A DNA stretch of 64,000 bases from NCBI GenBank assembly GCA_934281605.1, contig CAKQXD010000004.1, positions 62,001-126,000 of the forward strand. Reading direction: 5' to 3'. Source of the stretch: an uncultured Clostridia bacterium (GTDB lineage Bacteria; Bacillota; Clostridia; Peptostreptococcales; Anaerovoracaceae). A program made the position numbers and the translations under genes. Below the pieces are notes generated by a model. The model did no database searches. It worked only from the letters and a program-made list of their open reading frames with translations, and was not told the DNA's origin. Shown here piece after piece: positions 48,899 to 57,394 of this stretch (the first letter of the stretch is position 1; every line of letters begins with the position of its first letter).

Positions 48899-50560
48899 AT
48901 GAAACTGACAGGATCACAACTGGTTGCTGAGATCTTACTGGAGCATGGTGTTGATACAGTATTCGGTTATCCGGGCGGAACGGCCCTCAACTTATACGAC
49001 ACGCTGTATGAATACCGCGATAAGATCCGGCACATACTGACGGCTCACGAGCAAGGTGCCGCCCACGCTGCTGACGGGTATTCCAGAGCAACGGGGAAAA
49101 CCGGCGTCGTCTTTGCTACCAGCGGCCCTGGAGCAACAAACCTTGTAACGGGAATCGCCACTGCATTTATGGACAGCATTCCTATGATCGCCATCACAGC
49201 CAACGTACCGGACAATCTCATCGGTCGTGATGCATTCCAGGAAATCTGCATTACGGGCGTGGCGATGCCGATCACTAAGCATACATTCTTCGTAAACAAG
49301 ATCGAAGATCTGGCGGACGCCATGAGAAACGCATTCCGGATCGCCAACAGCGGTCGTAAAGGTCCGGTTCTCATCGACATCACGAAAGACGTTACCGCAG
49401 CGAAGATCGACTACAAGCCGGCTAAGCCGCTGCCGCTCAATCCACCACCGGTATTCAGCAAAGAATCGGTTCAGGAAGTAGCTGCTATGATCAATGCGGC
49501 TGAGCGTCCGATCGTTTACTTCGGCGGCGGGGTCGCAGCATCCAAGGCCGGCCCTGAGCTGAGACAGCTGCTGGAGACGGCGGACATCCCTGCTACATAC
49601 ACGCTGATGGCTGCCGGTATCCTGGGATACGACAACAAGAGAAACCTGGGACTGATCGGAATGCACGGAAGCATCGCGGCAAACAGAGCTGTTGACCGGG
49701 CTGACCTGATCATCGCACTGGGCGCAAGATTCAGCGACAGAGTTGCTCTTAATCCTGCAAAGTTCGGTAAGAAGGCTCGCAAAGTCCAGGTGGATATCGA
49801 TACAAGCGAAATCAATAAGAACGTCCTCGTAGACATCGGCGTTAGCGCAGACGTCAAGGAATTCTTAACAGAGCTGCTTCCGCTGATCAAGAAAAACGAT
49901 CACGCTGACTGGGTTTCCCAGTCCACCGAGTGGAAGAAAAAGACGGGCGATGTTAAGAGCCAGGACGCAGAGCTTCATCCAAGCGAAATCATCCAGAGCA
50001 TCTGCGATATGACAGATAAGGAAACGATATATGTAACCGACGTTGGCCAGCACCAGATGTGGGCAGCCCAGTATCTGAAGCATGAGAAGACGGAAGACTT
50101 CATCACAAGCGGCGGTCTGGGAACCATGGGATTCGGCTACGGCGCAGCGATCGGTTCACAGATCGGATGTCCGGAAAAGAGAGTTATCCACTTCACTGGA
50201 GACGGTTCTTTCCACATGAATCTGAACGAAGCCTGCACGGCAGTAAGTCAGGAGCTTCCGATCATCACCATCATCATGAACAACAGAGTTCTGGGTATGG
50301 TATACCAGTGGCAGACTTCTTTCTACGGCAAGCGTTACGCTGCTACGACGCCGGAACGCAAGACCAACTTCCCGAAACTGGCGGAAGCATTCGGAGCGAA
50401 GGGTTTCTCCGCTTCCAACCCGACAGAGTTCGAAGAAGTTTTCAAGAAGGCTCTGCAGGAAAAGGGTCCGGTCTGGATCGACTGTGCTATTTCACGCGAC
50501 GAACGAGTTCTTCCAATGATCCCAGGCGGCGGAACTCTGGAAGATATGATCATAGGATAG
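48899..50560 (+). CDS. ilvB: Acetolactate synthase large subunit
   Basis: A 553-residue ThDP enzyme. The N-terminal catalytic Glu is in AHEQGAAHAADGYSR, the FAD-like middle domain has GMHGSIAANRAVDRADL, and the ThDP/Mg motif runs from GDGSFHMNLNEACTA to NNRVLGMVYQWQ. It condenses two pyruvates, or pyruvate with 2-oxobutyrate, for branched-chain amino acid synthesis. CAAGGAGG is ten bases upstream of the start. It begins the ilvB-ilvN-ilvC-ilvD series divergent from leuA. Confidence 0.95.
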   Translation: MKLTGSQLVAEILLEHGVDTVFGYPGGTALNLYDTLYEYRDKIRHILTAHEQGAAHAADGYSRATGKTGVVFATSGPGATNLVTGIATAFMDSIPMIAITANVPDNLIGRDAFQEICITGVAMPITKHTFFVNKIEDLADAMRNAFRIANSGRKGPVLIDITKDVTAAKIDYKPAKPLPLNPPPVFSKESVQEVAAMINAAERPIVYFGGGVAASKAGPELRQLLETADIPATYTLMAAGILGYDNKRNLGLIGMHGSIAANRAVDRADLIIALGARFSDRVALNPAKFGKKARKVQVDIDTSEINKNVLVDIGVSADVKEFLTELLPLIKKNDHADWVSQSTEWKKKTGDVKSQDAELHPSEIIQSICDMTDKETIYVTDVGQHQMWAAQYLKHEKTEDFITSGGLGTMGFGYGAAIGSQIGCPEKRVIHFTGDGSFHMNLNEACTAVSQELPIITIIMNNRVLGMVYQWQTSFYGKRYAATTPERKTNFPKLAEAFGAKGFSASNPTEFEEVFKKALQEKGPVWIDCAISRDERVLPMIPGGGTLEDMIIG

Positions 50561-50572
50561 GAGGCAGGACCA

Positions 50573-51088
50573 ATGGACAATAACCAGGTAAAAAAAGAAG
50601 TTATCAGTATTCTGGTAGACAACCAGGCGAACGTTCTGACAAGAGTCATCAGCCTCTTCGGAAGACGCGGCTTTAACATCGACTCGCTGACAGTGTCAAC
50701 GACCAACGATCCGAAGCTTTCCAGAATCACCGTGGTATTCACGGGAACGGAGCAGGCGCTGCACCAGATCATTTCGCAGACAGCCAAGCTGGAAGTAGTC
50801 CGCAAGATCTTCACGCTGGACTCCGCTCACAGTATTTACAGAGAGCTGCTGCTGCTGAAGGTTCACGCCGACAAGACAAACCGCTCGGCAATCAAAGAGA
50901 TCGTGGAGATCTACCGCGGCAAGATAGTTGACCTTTCGAAAGAGAGTCTCATCATCGAGCTGACGGGCGACTCCGAGAAGATCGACGGCTTCATGGATAT
51001 GATGAGCTGCTACGATATCGCAGAAGTATGCCGGACAGGTATCACGGGCATCGGCAGAGGTCCTGGCTGGGACGAGCTGGATGACTAG
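50573..51088 (+). CDS. ilvN: Acetolactate synthase small regulatory subunit
   Basis: A 171-residue ACT-domain protein beginning VISILVDNQANVLTRVISLF then GRRGFNIDSLTVSTTND, typical of IlvN/IlvH. The C-terminal half is the second ferredoxin-like domain. It confers valine feedback control on IlvB and starts 12 bases after it. Confidence 0.95.
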   Translation: MDNNQVKKEVISILVDNQANVLTRVISLFGRRGFNIDSLTVSTTNDPKLSRITVVFTGTEQALHQIISQTAKLEVVRKIFTLDSAHSIYRELLLLKVHADKTNRSAIKEIVEIYRGKIVDLSKESLIIELTGDSEKIDGFMDMMSCYDIAEVCRTGITGIGRGPGWDELDD

Positions 51089-51226
51089 CCGGAAAGCCTG
51101 AAAACTTAATTAGCCGACAGAGGGATCGGAGATTCCTTTGCAGGAGGATCTTCGGATCCTCACAATATATAACTCACGCAAAACTTATTTCAAAAGGGAA
51201 ATTTAATAGTTAAAGGAGACAGAACA

Positions 51227-52222
51227 ATGATAAAGAAGTATTATGATCAGGATTGTAATTTAGGTATGTTAGACGGTAAAACAGTTGCTATCATCGGTTT
51301 CGGAAGCCAGGGTCACGCTCACGCAATGAACCTGCACGAAAGCGGCGTTGACGTAGTTGTTGGTCTGAGACCGGGTTCCGCTCATACTAAGAAAGCTGAA
51401 GCTGCCGGCCTGAAGGTTGTTGGCATCGAAGAAGCTGCTGAAGCCGGCGATATCGTAATGATCCTGACACCGGATGAGCTGCAGGCTTCCATCTACAAGA
51501 ACCAGATCGAAAAGCACATGAAGGAAGGCAATGTCCTGGCTTTCGCACACGGTTTCAATATCCACTTTAATCAGATCCAGCCGGCAGATTACCTGGATGT
51601 TATCATGATCGCTCCTAAGGGTCCTGGTCACACTGTAAGAAGCCAGTACGTTGAAGGCAAAGGTGTTCCAAGCCTGATCGCAGTTTATCAGGATGCTTCC
51701 GGCAAAGCTAAGGATTACGCTCTGGCATATGCTTCCGGAATCGGCGCAGGTCGAGCAGGAATCCTGGAAACTACATTCAAAGAAGAAACAGAAACAGACC
51801 TCTTCGGTGAACAGGCTGTTCTCTGCGGCGGCGTAACAGAGCTGATGAAGGCTGGTTTCGACACTCTGGTAGAAGCTGGTTATGCTCCGGAAATGGCTTA
51901 CTTCGAATGTATCCACGAAATGAAGCTGATCGTAGACCTGATCAACGAAGGCGGTTTCGACAAGATGAGATACTCCATCTCCAACACTGCTGAATACGGT
52001 GACTACAGAACAGGCAAGAGACTGATCACAGAAGATACAAGAAAAGAAATGAAGCAGGTTCTGACTGAAATCCAGGATGGTACGTTCGCAAGCGAATTCA
52101 TTCAGGAATTCAATGCCGGCGGTAAAGCTAAGTTCCTGGCCACAAGAAAGATGGAAGCTTCCCATCTGCTCTGCTCCGTTGGTGCTGAACTGAGAAAGAT
52201 GATGAGCTGGCTGAAGAAATAA
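51227..52222 (+). CDS. ilvC: Ketol-acid reductoisomerase (class I)
   Basis: A 331-residue enzyme: VAIIGFGSQGHAHAMNLHES is the NADPH site, APKGPGHTVR and FGEQAVLCGGVTELMKAGFD are conserved, and HEMKLIVDLINEGGF carries metal ligands. The length fits class I. It turns acetolactate into dihydroxyisovalerate. AAAGGAGACAGAACA precedes the start; the 138-base gap to ilvN holds a GAGGATCTTCGGATCCTC hairpin that could tune expression. Confidence 0.96.
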   Translation: MIKKYYDQDCNLGMLDGKTVAIIGFGSQGHAHAMNLHESGVDVVVGLRPGSAHTKKAEAAGLKVVGIEEAAEAGDIVMILTPDELQASIYKNQIEKHMKEGNVLAFAHGFNIHFNQIQPADYLDVIMIAPKGPGHTVRSQYVEGKGVPSLIAVYQDASGKAKDYALAYASGIGAGRAGILETTFKEETETDLFGEQAVLCGGVTELMKAGFDTLVEAGYAPEMAYFECIHEMKLIVDLINEGGFDKMRYSISNTAEYGDYRTGKRLITEDTRKEMKQVLTEIQDGTFASEFIQEFNAGGKAKFLATRKMEASHLLCSVGAELRKMMSWLKK

Positions 52223-52309
52223 GGGGTTTCTGCAAAGAGTTCTCGGAGGGTTTTGAAACGTCTCTGTCTGCAAAGGCTGTTGCAGAGGTTTGCGATTCTT
52301 CAGCAGCGG

Positions 52310-52410
52310 CATCTGCTCCACTCCAGTGACTGGTCCTCGAAATTCCCTAGCGGACGCATCTTGTGGGAATTTCTGCGGAGGTCACTTCCATGGAGCACAC
52401 GCCGCGTAAC
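52310..52410 (+). other. Long imperfect hairpin in ilvC-ilvD spacer
   Basis: Sequence around 52327-52360 (CAGTGACTGGTCCTCGAAAT, then TCCC) can pair with 52370-52400 (GGGAATTTCTGCGGAGGTCAC) to give a stem of roughly 20-25 base pairs with bulges. No T-box or known riboswitch motif is seen. It precedes a strong terminator. Confidence 0.4.
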
Positions 52411-52535
52411 GAATTGCAAAGCGTTGACAAGTCTTTGAACATGCAAACGAAGCGTCATGACTTATCGAGAACGTAGCAGTAACTTATTTCATGGCGAGAT
52501 TTGCTATCGCCTAGGGCTCAATAAACTTAAATGAT

Positions 52536-52572
52536 GGAAAGTGGCGGCGGCGTTTCCGCCGCCGCTTTTTTC
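52536..52572 (+). terminator. Strong terminator just before ilvD
   Basis: GCGGCGGCG-TTTC-CGCCGCCGC (52544-52565) is followed by six T residues. It ends 60 bases before the ilvD start, so ilvD is separated from ilvC or is under attenuation. Confidence 0.88.
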
Positions 52573-52630
52573 GTATCAACACGAAAGAAAGCGTCTCGGG
52601 GAGATCCCCGGAACGGAAAGGAAAATGGAA

Positions 52631-54289
52631 ATGAGAAGTGACAAAGTAACCAAGGGTGTGGAGCGGGCTCCGATGCGGAGTTTGTTCTACGCGATGGGAT
52701 ATACAAAAGAAGAGCTGGAACGGCCGCTGATCGGGGTTGTTTCCGCCAAGAGTGAAATCGTACCGGGTCATATGCACCTGGATAAGGTTGCCGAAGCCGT
52801 AAAGGCCGGCGTTCGCATGGCTGGCGGTACGCCGATCGAAGTACCGGCTATCGGCGTCTGCGACGGCATCGCTATGGGACACGTAGGCATGAAGTACAGC
52901 CTCCCGAGCAGAGAACTGATCGCCGACAGCGTGGAAACCATGGCTATGGCTCACGCATTTGACGGTCTGGTACTGGTGCCGAACTGCGATAAGATCGTAC
53001 CGGGCATGATCATGGCGGCGGTTCGTATGAACCTCCCTGCCGTTGTATGCTCCGGCGGTCCGATGATGTCCGGACTGGTAAAAGGCGAAGAAACGAGTCT
53101 TTCCAAGATGTTCGAAGCAGTCGGCGCAAGAAAAGCCGACATCATCGACGACGACGATCTGCTGGAATTCGAACAGAACGTATGCCCCGGCTGCGGTTCC
53201 TGCTCCGGTATGTACACGGCAAACAGCATGAACTGCCTTTCCGAAGCAGTGGGCATCGCCCTGCCTGGCAACGGAACGATCCCGGCAGTTGACAGCGGTC
53301 GTATCCGTCTGGCAAAACACGCTGGAATGGCTATCATGAATCTGGTAGAAAAGGACATCAAAGCGCGGGATATCATCAATGAAAAATCCCTCCGCAACGC
53401 CCTGGCATGCGACATGGCTCTGGGCTGCTCCTCCAACAGCGTACTCCACCTGCTGGCCATCGCCAACGAAGCGGGCGTGCACCTCGACCTGAACATCTTC
53501 AACGAATTCAGCGCCAAGGTTCCAAACCTCTGCCACCTGGCGCCAGCCGGCGGCACTCACATGCACGACCTGAACCGCGCAGGCGGTCTGATGGCAGTGT
53601 TCAGCGAACTGGACAAAAAAGGCCTCATCGACAAAGACCTCATCACGGCGACAGGCAAAACCGTCGGAGAGAACTTTGCAGGAGCGCACGTTAAAGACTA
53701 CGACATCATTCGCCCGATCGACAAACCGTACAGTGAAACAGGCGGCATCGCCGTTATGTGGGGCAACATCGCCCAGGACGGCTGCGTAGTCAAGAGAAGC
53801 GCCGTTGCGCCGGAAATGCTTTCCCACACCGGCCCTGCCAGAGTATTCGACAGCGAAGAGGACGCCATCGAGGCGATCTACACAGGCAAAATCGTGGACG
53901 GCGACGTTGTTGTCATCCGCTACGAAGGCCCTAAGGGCGGCCCTGGAATGCGGGAAATGCTCAACCCGACCAGCGCTCTGGCCGGCATGAAGCTGGACAA
54001 GACAGTCGCTCTCATCACAGACGGCAGATTCAGCGGTGCAAGCCGCGGCGCGTCCATCGGACATGTTTGCCCGGAAGCTGCTGCAGGCGGCAACATCGGA
54101 CTGCTGCAGGAAGGCGACATCATCGAGATCGACATCCCGAACTCCAAGATCAACGCACAGGTTTCCGACGAGGAATTCGACGCACGCCGCAAGGATTATG
54201 TGGCTCCGCCATCCAAGGCAACCAGCGGCTGGCTGGCAAGATACCAGCGCAATGTTTCCGCATCCTGCAAAGGCGCAGTTATGGAATAA
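52631..54289 (+). CDS. ilvD: Dihydroxy-acid dehydratase
   Basis: Start MRSDKVTKGVERAP at 52631 is preferred: GGAAAGGAAAATGGAA precedes it and the family begins this way, although an ATG two codons earlier is possible. The 552-residue protein has the cluster ligand regions NCDKIVPG and CPGCGSCSGMYTANSMNCL and a C-terminal DGRFSGASRGASIGHVCPEA. It dehydrates dihydroxyisovalerate and dihydroxymethylvalerate to the 2-oxo acids, feeding valine, isoleucine and leucine. Confidence 0.95.
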   Translation: MRSDKVTKGVERAPMRSLFYAMGYTKEELERPLIGVVSAKSEIVPGHMHLDKVAEAVKAGVRMAGGTPIEVPAIGVCDGIAMGHVGMKYSLPSRELIADSVETMAMAHAFDGLVLVPNCDKIVPGMIMAAVRMNLPAVVCSGGPMMSGLVKGEETSLSKMFEAVGARKADIIDDDDLLEFEQNVCPGCGSCSGMYTANSMNCLSEAVGIALPGNGTIPAVDSGRIRLAKHAGMAIMNLVEKDIKARDIINEKSLRNALACDMALGCSSNSVLHLLAIANEAGVHLDLNIFNEFSAKVPNLCHLAPAGGTHMHDLNRAGGLMAVFSELDKKGLIDKDLITATGKTVGENFAGAHVKDYDIIRPIDKPYSETGGIAVMWGNIAQDGCVVKRSAVAPEMLSHTGPARVFDSEEDAIEAIYTGKIVDGDVVVIRYEGPKGGPGMREMLNPTSALAGMKLDKTVALITDGRFSGASRGASIGHVCPEAAAGGNIGLLQEGDIIEIDIPNSKINAQVSDEEFDARRKDYVAPPSKATSGWLARYQRNVSASCKGAVME

Positions 54290-54399
54290 TGGATTGCTGC
54301 AAAAGCTTCAGCGCAGGAGTTCTGGGGCTGCCGACGGCGGTCGGCTGGCCACAGTTTAACGCAGCATCATAAGTGTATAAAAATGAATGAACGATAAGA

Positions 54400-54440
54400 A
54401 AAAGGATCTCGGATGCTAATGCTCCGAGATCCTTTCTATT
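54400..54440. terminator. Bidirectional terminator between ilvD and RHH gene
   Basis: AAAGGATCTCGG (54401-54412) and CCGAGATCCTTT (54424-54435), a perfect 12-bp stem, followed by CTATTT. Confidence 0.85.
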
Positions 54441-54444
54441 TAAC

Positions 54445-54720
54445 TTATCCCTTTTTCCGTTTCCTTACGCACTCGCTTAGCAGGTATTCCACCTGACCGT
54501 TGATGGAACGGAAGTCCTCCTCCGCCCAGGCGGCGATCTCATTCCAGAGGCTCGGCGAGAGGCGGAGCACCATTTGTTTCTTGGCTTTGTCCTTTTCCTT
54601 CAGGCGTTTTTCCTTGGCCTTGATCGCCTTTTCTTTTTCCTTCAGCTCCTCTTCCAGGACTTTGAGTTTTTCCAGGCGCTGCTGCAGCTGCGCTTCTTTT
54701 TTGCTGTAATCTTCTGCCAC
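54445..54720 (-). CDS. Coiled-coil plus ribbon-helix-helix (Arc-like) protein
   Basis: A 91-residue, highly charged protein. Residues 5-47 form a heptad-rich coiled coil (LQQRLEKLKVLEEELKEKEK and continuing). Residues 48-88 read MVLRLSPSLWNEIAAWAEED then FRSINGQVEYLLSECVRKR, an Arc/MetJ ribbon-helix-helix of the type used by small DNA-binding repressors. It is 34 bases downstream of the SPFH gene on the same transcript. It may be the regulator of that gene, or a chaperone-like adaptor of the membrane protein. Confidence 0.75.
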   Translation of the reverse strand: MAEDYSKKEAQLQQRLEKLKVLEEELKEKEKAIKAKEKRLKEKDKAKKQMVLRLSPSLWNEIAAWAEEDFRSINGQVEYLLSECVRKRKKG

Positions 54721-54754
54721 GACGACACTCCTTTATCAGTGTTTCGTTTTTATT

Positions 54755-55771
54755 TTAATACAAGCTGCCGCTGTTGACAACCGGCTGAGCCTCCTTGTCA
54801 CCGCAAAGAACTACCAGCAGATTAGACACCATTGCAGCCTTTCGCTCATCGTCCAGCAGGATCAAGTCGTCCTTTTCCAGGCGATCCAGCGCCATGTGCA
54901 CCATGCCGACCGCACCTTCCACGATCTGTTCCCGCGCCGCGATAGTCGCCGCCGCCTGCTGCCGCTTCAGCATCGCAGCTGCGATTTCTTCAGCGTATGC
55001 CAAGTGAGTGATCCGCACTTCCAAAATCTGAATGCCCGCATCCATCGTCTTTTCCTGCAGCTCCGACTTCATCTTTTCCGCAATCTCCAGGCTAGATCCC
55101 CGCAGCGTCATCTCGCTATCATCATCTGCCATAGTATCATACGGGTACATCCGTGCTGAATTTCGGATGATGGAATCGCACTGAGTCGATAAATACTCGA
55201 AATAATTCTCCACGTTGAACACAGCCTTGGTCGGATCCGCCACCTTCCAGATGACCACCGATCCGATGATGACCGGATTTCCGTCCACATCGTTGACCTT
55301 CTGCTGTGCGTTGTTTAACGTCATAGTTTTCGTGGAGACCTTCTTGCCCCGGATCTTATTGGTCGTCTTCGGAGCAGCACCCTTCTTCAGGACTTCTCCC
55401 AGATCCTGCGGAGCTTCTTCCTGCAAAGCGTTCGCCGTAGGGTTAAAGGCTGCGCAGAACGGATTCACAAAGAAAAAGCCGGCGCTTTTTATAGTCCCGT
55501 GGTATTTACCGAACAGCGTCAGTACCAGCGCTTCGTTAGGATTGACCACCTTCAGGCCTCCGAACATGATGCAGAACAGGATGATCATCAAAACTCCAAC
55601 GATAACACCCAGGCCTGCCGCGCCTCCATAGAAAAGGATGGGACTGATAATGCCCAGAAATATTCCAAACAAGATCCCCACAATGTTGAGGATCAGTATC
55701 AGCATCCCGGAAGCCGGGTGCAGTTCCTTCTCTGTAATATCGGTCGTAATCATGGTATTGGTTCTATCCAT
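54755..55771 (-). CDS. SPFH/Band 7 domain membrane protein
   Basis: Start MDRTNTMITTDITEKEL at 55771 with GACGGGAGGGAACGAG before it, 338 residues. Two hydrophobic segments (residues 23-47 and 50-72) precede the Band 7 region: GLKVVNPNEALVLTLFGKYHG, then GKKVSTKTMTLNNAQQKVND and the EKTMDAGIQILEVRITHLAY segment followed by an Ala/Gln-rich helix (AAAMLKRQQAAATIAAREQI). Such proteins form membrane-anchored oligomers linked to stress and microdomain organisation. A TGATATC-5-GATATCA palindrome lies 55 bases upstream. Confidence 0.85.
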   Translation of the reverse strand: MDRTNTMITTDITEKELHPASGMLILILNIVGILFGIFLGIISPILFYGGAAGLGVIVGVLMIILFCIMFGGLKVVNPNEALVLTLFGKYHGTIKSAGFFFVNPFCAAFNPTANALQEEAPQDLGEVLKKGAAPKTTNKIRGKKVSTKTMTLNNAQQKVNDVDGNPVIIGSVVIWKVADPTKAVFNVENYFEYLSTQCDSIIRNSARMYPYDTMADDDSEMTLRGSSLEIAEKMKSELQEKTMDAGIQILEVRITHLAYAEEIAAAMLKRQQAAATIAAREQIVEGAVGMVHMALDRLEKDDLILLDDERKAAMVSNLLVVLCGDKEAQPVVNSGSLY

Positions 55772-55825
55772 ACTCGTTCCCTCCCGTCTCAAAATCTCCA
55801 CCTCGAGATTTCGCTCACACATATA

Positions 55826-55844
55826 TGATATCGTTTTGATATCA
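55826..55844. promoter_or_regulatory. Palindromic operator candidate upstream of SPFH gene
   Basis: TGATATC (55826-55832) and GATATCA (55838-55844) separated by five bases, with a further TATCATATCA copy right next to it. An Arc-like RHH protein in the same operon could bind these repeated half sites. Confidence 0.4.
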
Positions 55845-55915
55845 CTATCATATCATTTTTGAGAAGGATGTCAAGAAAGATTTGGGTAGTGGGAAGATTG
55901 ACGCGCGAACACATC

Positions 55916-56030
55916 TTGACGTTATGCCAACTTATGCTATAATAAAACCAAGAGGAAACCGTAAAACGGTTAGCCTTTGTTGGTCGAGTGACCGCCTCTA
56001 GCTACCAAATGAAGGGCGGTCATTTTATTT
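55916..56030 (+). ncRNA. Candidate antitoxin RNA of second type I toxin-antitoxin locus
   Basis: TTGACG (55916-55921), 16 bases, TATAAT (55938-55943) would start an RNA near 55950. Its end is the hairpin TGACCGCC (55989-55996) / GGCGGTCA (56015-56022) followed by TTTTATTT. The first 30 bases, CCAAGAGGAAACCG-like with a GGTTAGCC block, resemble the 5' end of the convergent toxin transcript on the other strand (CAAGAGGAGCAAGTGAAAGC, then GGTTAGCC), so the two RNAs have homologous 5' ends that can pair in the opposite orientation. Confidence 0.65.
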
Positions 56031-56088
56031 CCCGCACTATTCGGTACAGGATCAGGAGATAAATTACACCGAAAATGTAATCCATCAT
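56020..56088 (-). CDS. Small hydrophobic peptide, candidate type I toxin (22 residues)
   Basis: From ATG at 56088-56086, preceded by AAAAGGAGGTGGTTGGT, 22 residues are encoded: MMDYIFGVIYLLILYRIVRE and a final IK. It is one hydrophobic helix with a basic end, like Fst-type toxins and like the 31-residue peptide at 21963. A minus-strand promoter, TTTACA (56201-56196), 17 bases, TATAAT (56178-56173), would start its mRNA near 56166 with a long structured leader. Confidence 0.65.
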   Translation of the reverse strand: MMDYIFGVIYLLILYRIVREIK

Positions 56089-56230
56089 ACCAACCACCTC
56101 CTTTTAGGCTAATCCCAACGGACCCCTTTAAGGTGTGGCTAACCGCTTTCACTTGCTCCTCTTGATTGAGTTATTATATCGTTTTTGGTATTATTTGTAA
56201 AGTAATTTTTTGAAGATAATCCATAAAAAG

Positions 56231-56268
56231 TAAATCCCGGAAGTGCTCGCACTTCCGGGATTTTTGAT
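56231..56268. terminator. Bidirectional terminator after acetoacetate-decarboxylase-like gene
   Basis: AATCCCGGAAGTG (56233-56245) and CACTTCCGGGATT (56250-56262), a perfect 13-bp stem, followed by TTTTG. Confidence 0.88.
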
Positions 56269-56304
56269 TACTATCTATTAACCTGTCACATTCACGCCGC
56301 CCGA

Positions 56305-57150
56305 CTACCGCAGTCTGAAGGAATGCATGTAGTCGCAAGGTTCCGTGTAGAAGATGTGCTGACCGCCGAGGTACTTCTTGATCTCCAGGTCCGCAAGGCC
56401 TTTGCCCACTCTGTAGTAAGTCGGCATGTCTTCCCACTTCGGTTCGTAGAACTTGACAGTACCTTTGCAGAACTGGGACTGCGGAGCCTTGATCTCCCAC
56501 TTATAGTCAGCAGGCTTTTCCCATTTCTTCGGGTTGAATACCGGGTATTCTGCATCCGGAACTGTGATGTCGTCTACCGACGGGATGTATCTGTAGTTCA
56601 TCTTGCCCTGGCTCTGCGCCGCCAGATCCATCATCCGTTTCGGGTCTTCCGCTTCGCCGTTGAGATCCAGCTGCAGATCCATGAACTTGAAGTCCCAGCT
56701 GTAAGCTCTCGCCGTGCACTTGCCTTCGTAGTGACCGAACTTCGGCATATCTGCGTAGATCTTGCTGTATCCGATACCGTCACGACCTGCTACGATCGGA
56801 TCCGCATGGTTTTCAAACATTACCAGAACCAGATCGCCGTCCAGATCATCTCGTTCGCCCTTGAAATGAACCGGTGTGGAAACATTGATCAGCGTATAGG
56901 AATGACCGGCCAGCCAGCCGATGTCGTTGAATTCACACGCCTGCACGCTGATAACAGGAGCATTGGACGTAAAGCATTCCGGCAGCAGCGCGTCTACCTG
57001 TTCCTGATTCGTTTCAAACGATACACCCAGACACTCTACATTGGAAGGCTGGTGAAGGATCCGCTTCCCTTCCATGCTCTGCATAGTAGTGGTCGGTCCG
57101 AAAAATATCGGCTGCATATAAAACTTATCTTTTTCACATTTGAATGCCAT
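56305..57150 (-). CDS. Acetoacetate decarboxylase-family protein
   Basis: Start MAFKCEKDKF at 57150 (GGAGAGATC before it), 281 residues. The ADC fold marks are FTSNAPVISVQACEFNDIGW, then FENHADPIVAGRDGIGYSKI and YADMPKFG, where the Lys of the YSKIYAD stretch corresponds to the Schiff-base lysine of acetoacetate decarboxylase, although I see no classical glutamate pair around it. The family includes decarboxylases and aldolase-dehydratases of beta-keto acids. The gene stands alone between terminators. The substrate is unknown. Confidence 0.75.
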   Translation of the reverse strand: MAFKCEKDKFYMQPIFFGPTTTMQSMEGKRILHQPSNVECLGVSFETNQEQVDALLPECFTSNAPVISVQACEFNDIGWLAGHSYTLINVSTPVHFKGERDDLDGDLVLVMFENHADPIVAGRDGIGYSKIYADMPKFGHYEGKCTARAYSWDFKFMDLQLDLNGEAEDPKRMMDLAAQSQGKMNYRYIPSVDDITVPDAEYPVFNPKKWEKPADYKWEIKAPQSQFCKGTVKFYEPKWEDMPTYYRVGKGLADLEIKKYLGGQHIFYTEPCDYMHSFRLR

Positions 57151-57335
57151 AACGATCTCTCCTTTCACTCCTCAAAGCACCCGCGGGCTTTTTTCTTTCC
57201 CACGTTCGCTTTGCTGTTTTCCTTTTCTTTATCTTTATTATACACCTGAATTTTCCAAATTCAAGACATCCAATGTGACGATTTGATGATTTTTTAACAA
57301 TCTTTTTTCTTCTGCAAAGCGCTCGCGCGCAAAGT

Positions 57336-57372
57336 AAAAAGCTCGCGCCATCCAAAGCGCGAGCTTTTGTAT
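57336..57372. terminator. Terminator between acetoacetate-decarboxylase-like and sortase genes
   Basis: AAAAGCTCGCGC (57337-57348) and GCGCGAGCTTTT (57357-57368), perfect 12-bp stem with T-run on both strands. Confidence 0.85.
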
Positions 57373-57394
57373 CATTATCATATATGTCCCAAAC

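Noticed and set aside
52511..54064. A 517-codon minus-strand frame opposite ilvD
   Set aside because: It is the complement of a highly conserved ilvD gene; the His- and Val-rich product has no family features.
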